In this document: positions 36,544-43,525 of the stretch, piece after piece
Position numbering within the stretch: the first letter of the stretch is position 1
How the letters are laid out: every line of letters starts with the position of its first letter
Source of the DNA: Streptomyces cynarae
GTDB taxonomy: Bacteria; Actinomycetota; Actinomycetes; Streptomycetales; Streptomycetaceae
Direction: 5' to 3'
NCBI RefSeq assembly: GCF_025642135.1
Contig: NZ_CP106793.1
Location: forward strand, 7,036,001-7,100,000
Length of the DNA: 64,000 bases
Program-made: the position numbers and the translations under genes
Notes under the pieces: model-generated
The model's database searches: none
The model's input: only the letters and a program-made list of their open reading frames with translations
Told to the model about the DNA's origin: nothing

Positions 36544-38022
36544 ATGCGGAACGCGATGCACACCGACCGGGAGCGCTGTGTGCGCGCCGTCCAGTCCAAG
36601 GACGCGCGCTTCGACGGCTGGTTCTACACAGCGGTCCTGACCACGCGGATCTACTGCCGCCCCAGCTGCCCGGCGGTACCGCCCAAGCCGGAGAACATGA
36701 CGTTCTACCCGAGCGCCGCCGCCTGCCAGCAGGCCGGGTTCCGGGCCTGCAAGCGGTGCCGCCCGGACACCAGCCCCGGCTCCCCGGAGTGGAACCAGCG
36801 CGCCGACCTCGTCGCCCGCGCCATGCGGCTGATCGGCGACGGCGTCGTGGACCGCGAGGGCGTGCCCGGCCTCGCCGCCCGCCTCGGCTACAGCACCCGC
36901 CAGATCGAGCGCCAGCTCCTCGCCGAGCTCGGCGCCGGACCGCTCGCGCTCGCCCGGGCACAGCGCGCCCAGACCGCCCGGCTGCTCATCGAGACGACCG
37001 GGCTGCCGATGGCGGATATCGCGTTCGCGGCCGGGTTCTCCTCGATCCGCACCTTCAACGACACCGTTCGCGAGGTCTTCGCGCTCTCCCCGAGCGAGTT
37101 GCGCGCCCGTCTGCCCCGGCAGACGGTGGCCGCACCGGGCGTCCTCAGCCTCAGGCTGCCGTTCCGCGCCCCGCTCAATCCCGACAACCTCTTCGGCCAC
37201 CTCGCCGCCACCGCCATACCCGGCGTGGAGGAATGGCGCGACGGCGCCTACCGGCGCACGCTCCGGCTGCCGTACGGACACGGCATCGTGGCGCTGACCC
37301 CGCGGCCCGACCACATCGCCTGCCGCCTCAGCCTCAGCGACATGCGCGACCTGGCCGTCGCCATCAGCCGTTGCCGCCGCATGCTCGACCTGGACGCCGA
37401 CCCGGTCGCCGTCGACGACCAGCTGCGCACGGACCCGGTGCTGGCGCCCCTCGTCGACAAGGCCCCCGGCCGCAGGGTGCCGCGCACCGTCGACGAGGCC
37501 GAGTTCGCCGTACGGGCCGTCCTCGGCCAGCAAGTCTCCACGGCCGCCGCACGCACCCACGCGGCCCGCCTGGTCACCGCGCACGGTGAGGCCGTCGAGG
37601 ACCCCGAAGGCGGCCTCACCCACCTCTTCCCGGCACCGGAGGCCCTCGCCGCACTCGACCCCGAGTCACTGGCGATGCCCCGCACCCGCCGGACGACCTT
37701 CACGACCCTCGTCCGTCAACTCGCCGAGCGATCCATCCACCTGGGCGTCGAGAGCGACTGGGAGGAGACCCGCGCCCGGCTTCTCGCACTGCCCGGCTTC
37801 GGCCCCTGGACGGTCGACGTGATCGCCATGCGCGCCCTCGGCGACCCCGACGCCTTCCTGCCCACCGACCTCGGCATCAGGCGCGCCGCACAGGAACTCG
37901 GCCTGCCGTCGACCCCGGCGGCACTCACCGCACGCGCGGCGGCCTGGCGGCCGTGGCGGGCGTACGCGGTCCAGTACCTGTGGGCGACGGACAGCCACCC
38001 GATCAACTTCCTTCCGGTATAA
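36544..38022 (+). CDS. alkA: Ada-AlkA fusion: methyl-sensor/AraC regulator with 3-methyladenine DNA glycosylase
   Basis: The product has 492 residues with three parts. An Ada N-terminal Zn domain has four Cys at 38, 42, 69 and 72 (YCRPSCPA, ACKRCRPD), the same numbering as in E. coli Ada. An AraC-type helix-turn-helix covers ~85-190 (LAARLGYSTRQIERQLLAELG, ADIAFAAGFSSIRTFNDTVRE). A C-terminal AlkA/HhH-GPD glycosylase (~195-490) has PGFGPWTVDVIAMRALGD and the catalytic D442 in FLPTDLGIRRAA. It would sense methyl-phosphotriesters, activate alkylation-repair genes and excise methylated bases. The Ogt gene is nine bases downstream, so both form one adaptive-response operon. Confidence 0.93.
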   Translation: MRNAMHTDRERCVRAVQSKDARFDGWFYTAVLTTRIYCRPSCPAVPPKPENMTFYPSAAACQQAGFRACKRCRPDTSPGSPEWNQRADLVARAMRLIGDGVVDREGVPGLAARLGYSTRQIERQLLAELGAGPLALARAQRAQTARLLIETTGLPMADIAFAAGFSSIRTFNDTVREVFALSPSELRARLPRQTVAAPGVLSLRLPFRAPLNPDNLFGHLAATAIPGVEEWRDGAYRRTLRLPYGHGIVALTPRPDHIACRLSLSDMRDLAVAISRCRRMLDLDADPVAVDDQLRTDPVLAPLVDKAPGRRVPRTVDEAEFAVRAVLGQQVSTAAARTHAARLVTAHGEAVEDPEGGLTHLFPAPEALAALDPESLAMPRTRRTTFTTLVRQLAERSIHLGVESDWEETRARLLALPGFGPWTVDVIAMRALGDPDAFLPTDLGIRRAAQELGLPSTPAALTARAAAWRPWRAYAVQYLWATDSHPINFLPV

Positions 38023-38031
38023 GGACACACA

Positions 38032-38514
38032 GTGAAGCAGCACACGATCATCGACAGCCCCTACGGCCCCCTCACCCTGGTCGCCGACGACGGCGTCCTG
38101 TGCGGCCTCTACATGACCGACCAGCGCCACCGCCCATCGGAGGAGACCTTCGGTGAGCGGAAGGAGGGTGCCTTCGCCGAAGCGGAGGAGCAGCTGGAGG
38201 CCTACTTCTCAGGCGAGTTGAAGGACTTCACCCTCGAACTGCGCATGAACGGCACCCCGTTCCAGCGCGACGTCTGGGAGCAGCTGCGCCGCATCCCCTA
38301 CGGCGAGACCCGCTCCTACGGCCAACTGGCCGACGCCCTCGGCAAGCCCGGCGCCTCCCGCGCGGTGGGCCTGGCCAACGGCAGGAACCCCATCGGCATC
38401 ATCGTCCCCTGCCACCGGGTCATCGGTGCGAGCGGCGGCCTGACGGGCTACGGCGGCGGACTGGACCGCAAGCGCCGACTGCTGGAGTTCGAACGGGGAT
38501 CGGCGTTGTTCTAG
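38032..38514 (+). CDS. ogt: Methylated-DNA-protein-cysteine S-methyltransferase
   Basis: The product has 160 residues. The acceptor Cys is C127 in the invariant IIVPCHRVIG; the recognition helix RSYGQLADALGKPGASRAVGLANGRNP precedes it. It transfers the methyl group from O6-methylguanine to itself in a suicidal reaction. The GTG at 38032 follows AAGGACACACA and lies nine bases after the Ada-AlkA stop, so the two are cotranscribed. Just past the stop at 38514 a degenerate sirtuin fragment begins, marking the left end of a probable insertion. Confidence 0.95.
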   Translation: MKQHTIIDSPYGPLTLVADDGVLCGLYMTDQRHRPSEETFGERKEGAFAEAEEQLEAYFSGELKDFTLELRMNGTPFQRDVWEQLRRIPYGETRSYGQLADALGKPGASRAVGLANGRNPIGIIVPCHRVIGASGGLTGYGGGLDRKRRLLEFERGSALF

Positions 38515-38544
38515 AACTGCCCACCCTTCCCGGAGACTCTCCGC

Positions 38545-38706
38545 CACGGCTTTGTCCAGCACCTCCGGGTCCAGCCGCTCGCCGGACATCACGGTCGCCG
38601 ACTTCAGGATCCCGCCGCACTCCAGGCACGGCGGGTCGTCGTCCCCGGCGTCGACGCGGGCCGACGCGTCCTCCATCGGGCCACGTGCAGGGCACTGCGT
38701 GCGTCG
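38545..38706 (-). pseudogene. Sirtuin gene fragment (partial copy of the downstream cobB)
   Basis: About 150 bp (38555-38704) align without gaps to 41986-42135, inside the intact sirtuin gene, with about 11 differences by eye (~92-93% identity) and the same orientation. Translated, it reads ARGPMEDASARVDAGDDDPP then CLECGGILKSATVMSGERLD, matching the zinc-finger region of the intact protein. Upstream and downstream sirtuin parts are absent, and the first CxxC pair is degraded (RRTQC). It is a non-functional remnant lying right after ogt, where the sirtuin gene would be expected if the intervening 3 kb were removed. Confidence 0.88.
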
Positions 38707-39016
38707 CAAGGCGTACGTGGATGTGAGACATCCTGCTTGTAGGAGAGGCCGAGGGCGTCGGCAGATCGGTACCCCGTTGGCCTAGCAGCGATGGTGATGT
38801 GCAGCCGACTGCGTCCAAGCTCGTATAGCGACCCCACGGTTTGTGGGCATGGAACTCGGTGGGTTTGCCCACCGGCATCCCGGCGGCCGCGGCCTCGTCG
38901 TGACCTCACCCGGGCCTGTGCACCGCAGCCCGCGTCGTACGAACACCGGATTCACGCCCGGGCGATACGGCCACAGTTCGGCACACGCAACGGCTCGCGC
39001 GACCGCGAGGAGGACC
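38707..39016. other. Gene-free left part of the putative insertion
   Basis: No recognisable gene is seen. Two minus-strand frames give partly protein-like text (for example SLYELGRSRLHITIAARPTG) but no motif I recognise; this could be a decayed gene. GAGGAGGA at 39008-39014 is the ribosome site of the next gene. Confidence 0.4.
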
Positions 39017-39499
39017 ATGGTGGCACTCACTGAGAGTGATCTGCTCGACGCCGGTGACGACCGCCTCGTGGAAGTGTTCGGTGCGAGCCCGGCGGGTGAC
39101 ATTCCCAAGGGTCCGCTGCAGGGCACCGGCATCGTGCGGTGGGGAGGCGGTTGGCTCGCACGTCCCCTGGCCTGGCTGGTGCGCATGGCCGTATGGCGAG
39201 GCAAGGTCTTCGTCTCTGAGGGCTACCTGAGTAACCGGATGACCCCGTTCGACGTGCTCGCCGTGGTGGCTCAGGTCTACAAGGGGCCGAGCCTGATGGA
39301 CGAGCAGGAGTGCATCGTCATCGACTACTCCAGGATGTCCCTCGTCGCCCGCGGGGTACGCGACGAGATGCGCCAGGTCGGCCAGGGGCTGTACCTCGGT
39401 GTGGTCTGGCTGTTCGGGCTCAGGGTCGGCTGGTTCGCCCTCAGGGTGCCGGAGGTCGACCGCACACTTCCGGGGGCCGGGGGAGCCGCAGCCGGGTAG
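39017..39499 (+). CDS. Protein of unknown function in the putative insertion
   Basis: The product has 160 residues and no signal peptide. It begins MVALTESDLLDAGDDRLVEVFGASPAGDIPKGPLQGTGIV and continues with a hydrophobic middle (WLARPLAWLVRMAVWRGKVF), then NRMTPFDVLAVVAQVYKGPSLMDEQECIVIDYSR and a C-terminal amphipathic part (GQGLYLGVVWLFGLRVGWFALRV). The pattern of short beta strands around IPKGPLQG, WRGKVF and CIVIDYS suggests a small beta-barrel, loosely like GXWXG/DUF4334 proteins, but I cannot assign a family. The start is the ATG at 39017 or the GTG at 39020. A secreted propeller protein is encoded next on the same strand. Confidence 0.65.
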   Translation: MVALTESDLLDAGDDRLVEVFGASPAGDIPKGPLQGTGIVRWGGGWLARPLAWLVRMAVWRGKVFVSEGYLSNRMTPFDVLAVVAQVYKGPSLMDEQECIVIDYSRMSLVARGVRDEMRQVGQGLYLGVVWLFGLRVGWFALRVPEVDRTLPGAGGAAAG

Positions 39500-39661
39500 C
39501 CGCAGCGGTGGGCCCGCCCCGTACCCGACTTGTCCGCGCCCGCCTCGAAAGGTGGCGGCGAGCCGGCCTTGGAGGCGGCCTCGGGAGGAGCTTCGCGGAC
39601 GTGGACCCTGCCCTTCGCCCGGCCGTCCGAGCCGACCACTCCAGTGAAAGGTTCACCAGCG

Positions 39662-41773
39662 ATGAGCTCTTCTGGCATGTCCGTCCGCAGACCAGCGCCC
39701 GCAGGTCGCTTCCGCCGGAGGCGAAGGAGGAAGGGGCCATCGCTGAGGGCTTCAGCCGCTGCAGCAGCCTCGGCGGCCATGCTTCTGGGCGCGGCGAACG
39801 TCCCGCCGGCGGCACCGAGTGCCGGTCCCGGCCCGTTGCACGGCACCGTCACAGGCGCGGGCAAGCCGCTTCAGGGCGCCCAGGTCACACTCTTCGCCGG
39901 CTCCCGGTCAGGGGTCAGGGAGTTGGGCCGTGCGACGACCGACGCCGCCGGTTCCTTCGAGGTCCCGTACGCTCGACCCGCTGCCGGGGTGTTGTACGTG
40001 GAGGCCACACCGGCCCATGCACGGCGCCTACGACTACGCTCCGTGGTAGCGGTCGGTGAGGGCGGTGGAGTTCCCGCACGGACGGCGAGCCGGATACGGG
40101 TCAACGAACTCACCACGGTCGCCGCCACCTACGCCCTGGCCCAGTTCACCGGCCCACACGGTATCGACGGGCCAAGCCCAGGGCTGCAGAACGCCGCAGC
40201 GACAACGTTCAACCTCGTCGACCCGGTCACCGGCAAGCCCGGCGGGGTGGTCACGGACGCCAACAACGGCAACACCAACGAAACCCTGGCCACACTCAAC
40301 ACGCTCGCCAACCTGGTCTCCCTCTGCGCGTCGGAAACGACGCGGTGCGAGAGCCTGCTCCGGCTGGCGACACCCCCCGGCGGCGCGGCTCCCCCGGACA
40401 CCGCACAGGCGGTGCTGAACCTGGTCCGCAACCCCACACTGTCCCCGACAGGGCTCTACGACCTGGCGCGTGCCGTGAACCATTACGCCCCGGCGCTCAC
40501 CGCGCCGCCCACGGCCTGGATACTGGCGCTGCGCTACACCGACACCGACCTGTACGCCCCCGGTCGTATCGCCTTCGACGCCAAGGGCAACGTCTGGGCG
40601 TCCAACAACTGGCTGCCCGGCACCCGGAAGCCGAGCCCTTATGTCAGCGTGCTCGACCCGACGGGTCGCCCGGTCCTGGGCAGCCCGATCCAAGGTGGCG
40701 GCATGAAGGGCGGTGACTGGGGTGCCGCGGTCGCCCCCGACGGCACCGTCTGGATGAGCAGCTATGGAGGCAACTCGGTGGCGCATTACTCGGCCACCGG
40801 CAAGCCGCTGTCGCCTGCCGCGGGGTGGAGTAACGGCGGTCTCATCCACCCGCAGGGAATCGCGGTGGACCAGCGGGGCAATGTGTGGATCGCGAACAAC
40901 TACGGCCTGGAAACCGCACCGGGCCAGGGCGACGTGGTCGTCTACCCGCACGGTGACCCGTCCAAGGCGATCAAGATCACCGGCGGCGGTCTCAACCACC
41001 CCTTCGCCGTTCAGATCGACGGCTTCGGGCGGGCCTGGGTCAGCAATGCCGGCCTCGGCGGCGCCCGGCTGGTGAACACGCCCCTGGCGCCTCTCATCGG
41101 CAAGTTCGGCGGCAGCGTCACCGTGATCGGGCCTGACTTCAAGCCCACGACGACCTCGCCCATCGAGAGCAGCTCATTCAAGTGGCCCCTCGGCATCGCC
41201 ATCGATTCCAAGAACAACGCCTGGCTCAACAGCTACTTGAGCAACGCGGTCACCCGACTCGCGCCCGACGGGAGCGTCGCAGGCGTGTACAAACTGCCCG
41301 AGACGACTCTTCCCTGGTCGGTAGCCGTCGACGGATCCGACCGCGTGTGGGTCGCCGGCTTCCTCACCCCGGGGGTGTGGACGCTGTGCGGCGCCACCAC
41401 CAGTGCCTGTCCACCCGGCAGCACCACCGGCACCGTCCTGTCACCCTCGCAGGGCTTCAGGAACAAGGCGATGCAGCACCTCACCGCAGTCCAGATCGAT
41501 CAGTCCGGCAACGTCTGGCTGGCCGACAACTGGTCGCACATCCTCCCACCCGCCGGCGGCACAGGGCTGGTGGAACTGATCGGACTCGCCACCCCGGTCT
41601 GCACACCGCTCACCCCCGTCCCGACGCGACCCTCCTCAGTCACCCCCACCCCCTGCACCTACCGGATCACGGCAGCCGATCCGCCCACCGGCAAGCGGAC
41701 CGGCACCTCCACGGTGCAGCCCGGGGACACCCTCGGCAGCATCACCCCGGGGCAGCGCCCCACTGCTCACTGA
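39662..41773 (+). CDS. Secreted NHL/virginiamycin-B-lyase-like beta-propeller protein
   Basis: The product has 703 residues. A very basic N-region (RFRRRRRRKGPSLRA) and hydrophobic core (AAAAASAAMLLGAANVPPAAPSA) form a long signal peptide. A carboxypeptidase-regulatory-like beta-sandwich follows (LHGTVTGAGKPLQGAQVTLF). The C-terminal half has seven blade signatures: GNVWASNNW, GTVWMSSYG, GNVWIANNYG, GRAWVSNAG, NNAWLNSY, DRVWVAGF, GNVWLADNW. These resemble SMP-30/Vgb/NHL propellers, with no evident catalytic set. The last ~10 codons overlap the 3' end of the opposing sirtuin gene by 32 bp, so the C-terminus may have been created by the insertion junction. Confidence 0.75.
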   Translation: MSSSGMSVRRPAPAGRFRRRRRRKGPSLRASAAAAASAAMLLGAANVPPAAPSAGPGPLHGTVTGAGKPLQGAQVTLFAGSRSGVRELGRATTDAAGSFEVPYARPAAGVLYVEATPAHARRLRLRSVVAVGEGGGVPARTASRIRVNELTTVAATYALAQFTGPHGIDGPSPGLQNAAATTFNLVDPVTGKPGGVVTDANNGNTNETLATLNTLANLVSLCASETTRCESLLRLATPPGGAAPPDTAQAVLNLVRNPTLSPTGLYDLARAVNHYAPALTAPPTAWILALRYTDTDLYAPGRIAFDAKGNVWASNNWLPGTRKPSPYVSVLDPTGRPVLGSPIQGGGMKGGDWGAAVAPDGTVWMSSYGGNSVAHYSATGKPLSPAAGWSNGGLIHPQGIAVDQRGNVWIANNYGLETAPGQGDVVVYPHGDPSKAIKITGGGLNHPFAVQIDGFGRAWVSNAGLGGARLVNTPLAPLIGKFGGSVTVIGPDFKPTTTSPIESSSFKWPLGIAIDSKNNAWLNSYLSNAVTRLAPDGSVAGVYKLPETTLPWSVAVDGSDRVWVAGFLTPGVWTLCGATTSACPPGSTTGTVLSPSQGFRNKAMQHLTAVQIDQSGNVWLADNWSHILPPAGGTGLVELIGLATPVCTPLTPVPTRPSSVTPTPCTYRITAADPPTGKRTGTSTVQPGDTLGSITPGQRPTAH

Positions 41774-42488
41774 ACAAGCCCAGCAGCTTGGGGAGTGCGG
41801 TGCCGATCGGCTCCCGTACGACCTCGTCGGCCCGGTCGTCGTACGGCGTCGGCTCGGCGTTGACGATGATCAGCCGGGCCCCGTGGTCGGCGGCCAGGCC
41901 GGCGAGAGCGGCGGCGGGATGGACCTGGAGGCTGCTGCCGACCGCGATGAACACCGTGCACACCTTGGTGATCGCGACGGCCTCGCCCAGCACCTCCGGG
42001 TCCAGCCGCTCGCCGAACATCACGGTCGCCGACTTCAGGATCCCGCCGCACTCCAGGCACGGCGGGTCGTCCTCCCGGGCCTCGACCCGGGCCAGCGCGT
42101 CCTCCATCGGGCCGCGTGCATGGCACCGCGTGCAGACCACGCTGCGGGCGGTGCCGTGCAGTTCGAGCACCTTGCGGGCGGGCATCCCGGCGAGCTGGTG
42201 CAGCCCGTCCACGTTCTGCGTGATCACCCGCACGGGCACCCCGGACCGCTCCAGCCCGGCCACGGCCCGGTGCGCGGCGTTCGGCTCGGCGTTCAGGGCC
42301 TGGTTCTGCCGCCGCATCTGCCACGAGCGCCGCCGGATCTCCGGATCGCTCATGTAGGACGCGTACGTCACGAGCTTCTCGGCCTCGGGGTCCCGTCGCC
42401 ACAGCCCGTTCGGTCCGCGATAGTCGGGGATGCCGGAGTCGGTGGAGATACCGGCGCCGCTGAGGACGGCGACGAGAGGCCTGGTCAT
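41742..42488 (-). CDS. cobB: Sirtuin, NAD-dependent protein deacylase
   Basis: The product has 248 residues. All sirtuin motifs are present: SGAGISTDSGIPDYRG (NAD binding), TQNVDGLH, the catalytic H111 in ELHG, two zinc CxxC pairs (C119/C122 and C144/C147), VGSSLQVHPAA and IIVNAEPT. It removes acyl groups from lysine with NAD and releases O-acyl-ADP-ribose. Its 3' end overlaps the secreted propeller gene by 32 bp tail to tail, and a fragment of its zinc region is duplicated beside ogt at 38545-38706. The macro-domain gene at 33404 encodes a potential consumer of its O-acetyl-ADP-ribose. Confidence 0.95.
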   Translation of the reverse strand: MTRPLVAVLSGAGISTDSGIPDYRGPNGLWRRDPEAEKLVTYASYMSDPEIRRRSWQMRRQNQALNAEPNAAHRAVAGLERSGVPVRVITQNVDGLHQLAGMPARKVLELHGTARSVVCTRCHARGPMEDALARVEAREDDPPCLECGGILKSATVMFGERLDPEVLGEAVAITKVCTVFIAVGSSLQVHPAAALAGLAADHGARLIIVNAEPTPYDDRADEVVREPIGTALPKLLGLFSEQWGAAPG

Positions 42489-42544
42489 GTCACCGAGAGT
42501 AGGACGGCTGATCTCGGTGGGGCGAACGGATGACGCGGCCGGCG

Positions 42545-43036
42545 TCAGCCGACCCGGTGGCCGTTCTCCAGCTCCGCCGTGCCCGCGCCGTCCGCGAGCA
42601 CGTCGAGGGCGGCGAGCACGCGGCGGCCGAGGGAGCCGGGCAGGTGGTCGGTGAGCTCCTCGCGGGGCACCAGACGCCAGGAGAGCAGTTCCTCCTCCTG
42701 CAGCCGGATCGCCTTGAGGTCGTCCTTACCGAGGATCCCGCCGTCGTACAGGTAGGCGACCAGGGGCGGGCGTCCCGCCCCGTGCACCCAGTCGACCGCG
42801 AGCAGCCGGCCCAGCTCGCGGTCGAGGCCGATCTCCTCCAGCGTCTCGCGGCGCGCACCCTGACGCGGGGTCTCGCCGTCGTCCGACTCGATGGTGCCGC
42901 CCGGGAGCGCCCAGCCCTCACGGTAGTTCGGCTCGACGAGCAGCACCCGGCCTTCGGCGTCGCGGAAGAGGGCGGCCGCGCCCGACAGGACACGGGGGAG
43001 GGACGCGATGTACGCAGCGAAGTCTGGAGTCGTCAT
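42545..43036 (-). CDS. Nudix hydrolase
   Basis: The product has 163 residues. The Nudix box is GGTIESDDGE...ARRETLEEIGL (residues 46-71), with the catalytic REtxEE cluster R63, E64, E67, E68. Between GG and the following Glu there are two more residues than in the canonical box, so the loop is slightly extended. WALPGGTI and the AYLYDGGIL segment suggest a nucleotide-sugar or ADP-ribose-type substrate, but this is not certain. It is on the same strand as the sirtuin gene and 56 bp upstream of it. Confidence 0.87.
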   Translation of the reverse strand: MTTPDFAAYIASLPRVLSGAAALFRDAEGRVLLVEPNYREGWALPGGTIESDDGETPRQGARRETLEEIGLDRELGRLLAVDWVHGAGRPPLVAYLYDGGILGKDDLKAIRLQEEELLSWRLVPREELTDHLPGSLGRRVLAALDVLADGAGTAELENGHRVG

Positions 43037-43060
43037 CCAGGAAGGGTAACCACTGCCGGG

Positions 43061-43525
43061 TCAGGAGACGGCGGACGTCAGGTACGTCAGGTACACACCT
43101 CCCGCGCAGTCGGGCATCGTCCGAAGAGTCCAGCGGCCTTCCACCGTCCGGGAGGAGAAGTTCGACTCGGCGTCGTCCTCCTCCACCTCGCCCTCCTTCA
43201 GCGCGTATCCGGCCTTGGGGAGGTGTTTCTGCAGGAAGGCGAGCGCTGAGTCGAAGCCGCCGCGGACGACGGTGGACACGACCAGCCGGTCGCCGGTGCG
43301 GTGCTCCACCGAGGTCACGACCGCGCCCTCGGGCACCGGCAGGTCGGCCGGGAAGTCCTTGGGCAGCGGAAGTGAGGCGGCGGTGGGGCAGCCGCCGGGC
43401 GGCGGTGCGGAGGCGGCCTCCACGGCCGGCCGCTCCGACGGCTCACTCGCGGCCGAGCACCCGGTGACGGCCGCCAGGGTGAGGACGCAGCCGGCCAGCG
43501 CGGCGGCGGGCGGGAACGGCTTCAC
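43061..43525 (-). CDS. Putative lipoprotein of unknown function
   Basis: The product has 154 residues. A signal peptide ends in the lipobox LAAVTGCSA, predicting lipid attachment at Cys23. A Pro/Ala spacer precedes a domain of ~110 residues: LPLPKDFPADLPVPEGAVVTSVEHR, then FDSALAFLQKHLPKAGYALKEGEVEEDDAESNF and a final PDCAGGVYLTYL. The FLQKHLPKAGY segment recalls small envelope proteins whose role is unknown. The GTG start at 43525 directly follows the TAG stop of the BNR-type gene (TAGGTG), so translation is probably coupled. Confidence 0.75.
   Translation of the reverse strand: MKPFPPAAALAGCVLTLAAVTGCSAASEPSERPAVEAASAPPPGGCPTAASLPLPKDFPADLPVPEGAVVTSVEHRTGDRLVVSTVVRGGFDSALAFLQKHLPKAGYALKEGEVEEDDAESNFSSRTVEGRWTLRTMPDCAGGVYLTYLTSAVS

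Noticed and set aside
38707..39016. Possible transposase remnant beside the sirtuin fragment
   Set aside because: A mobile element would fit the context, but no transposase motif, terminal inverted repeats or target duplication could be recognised.
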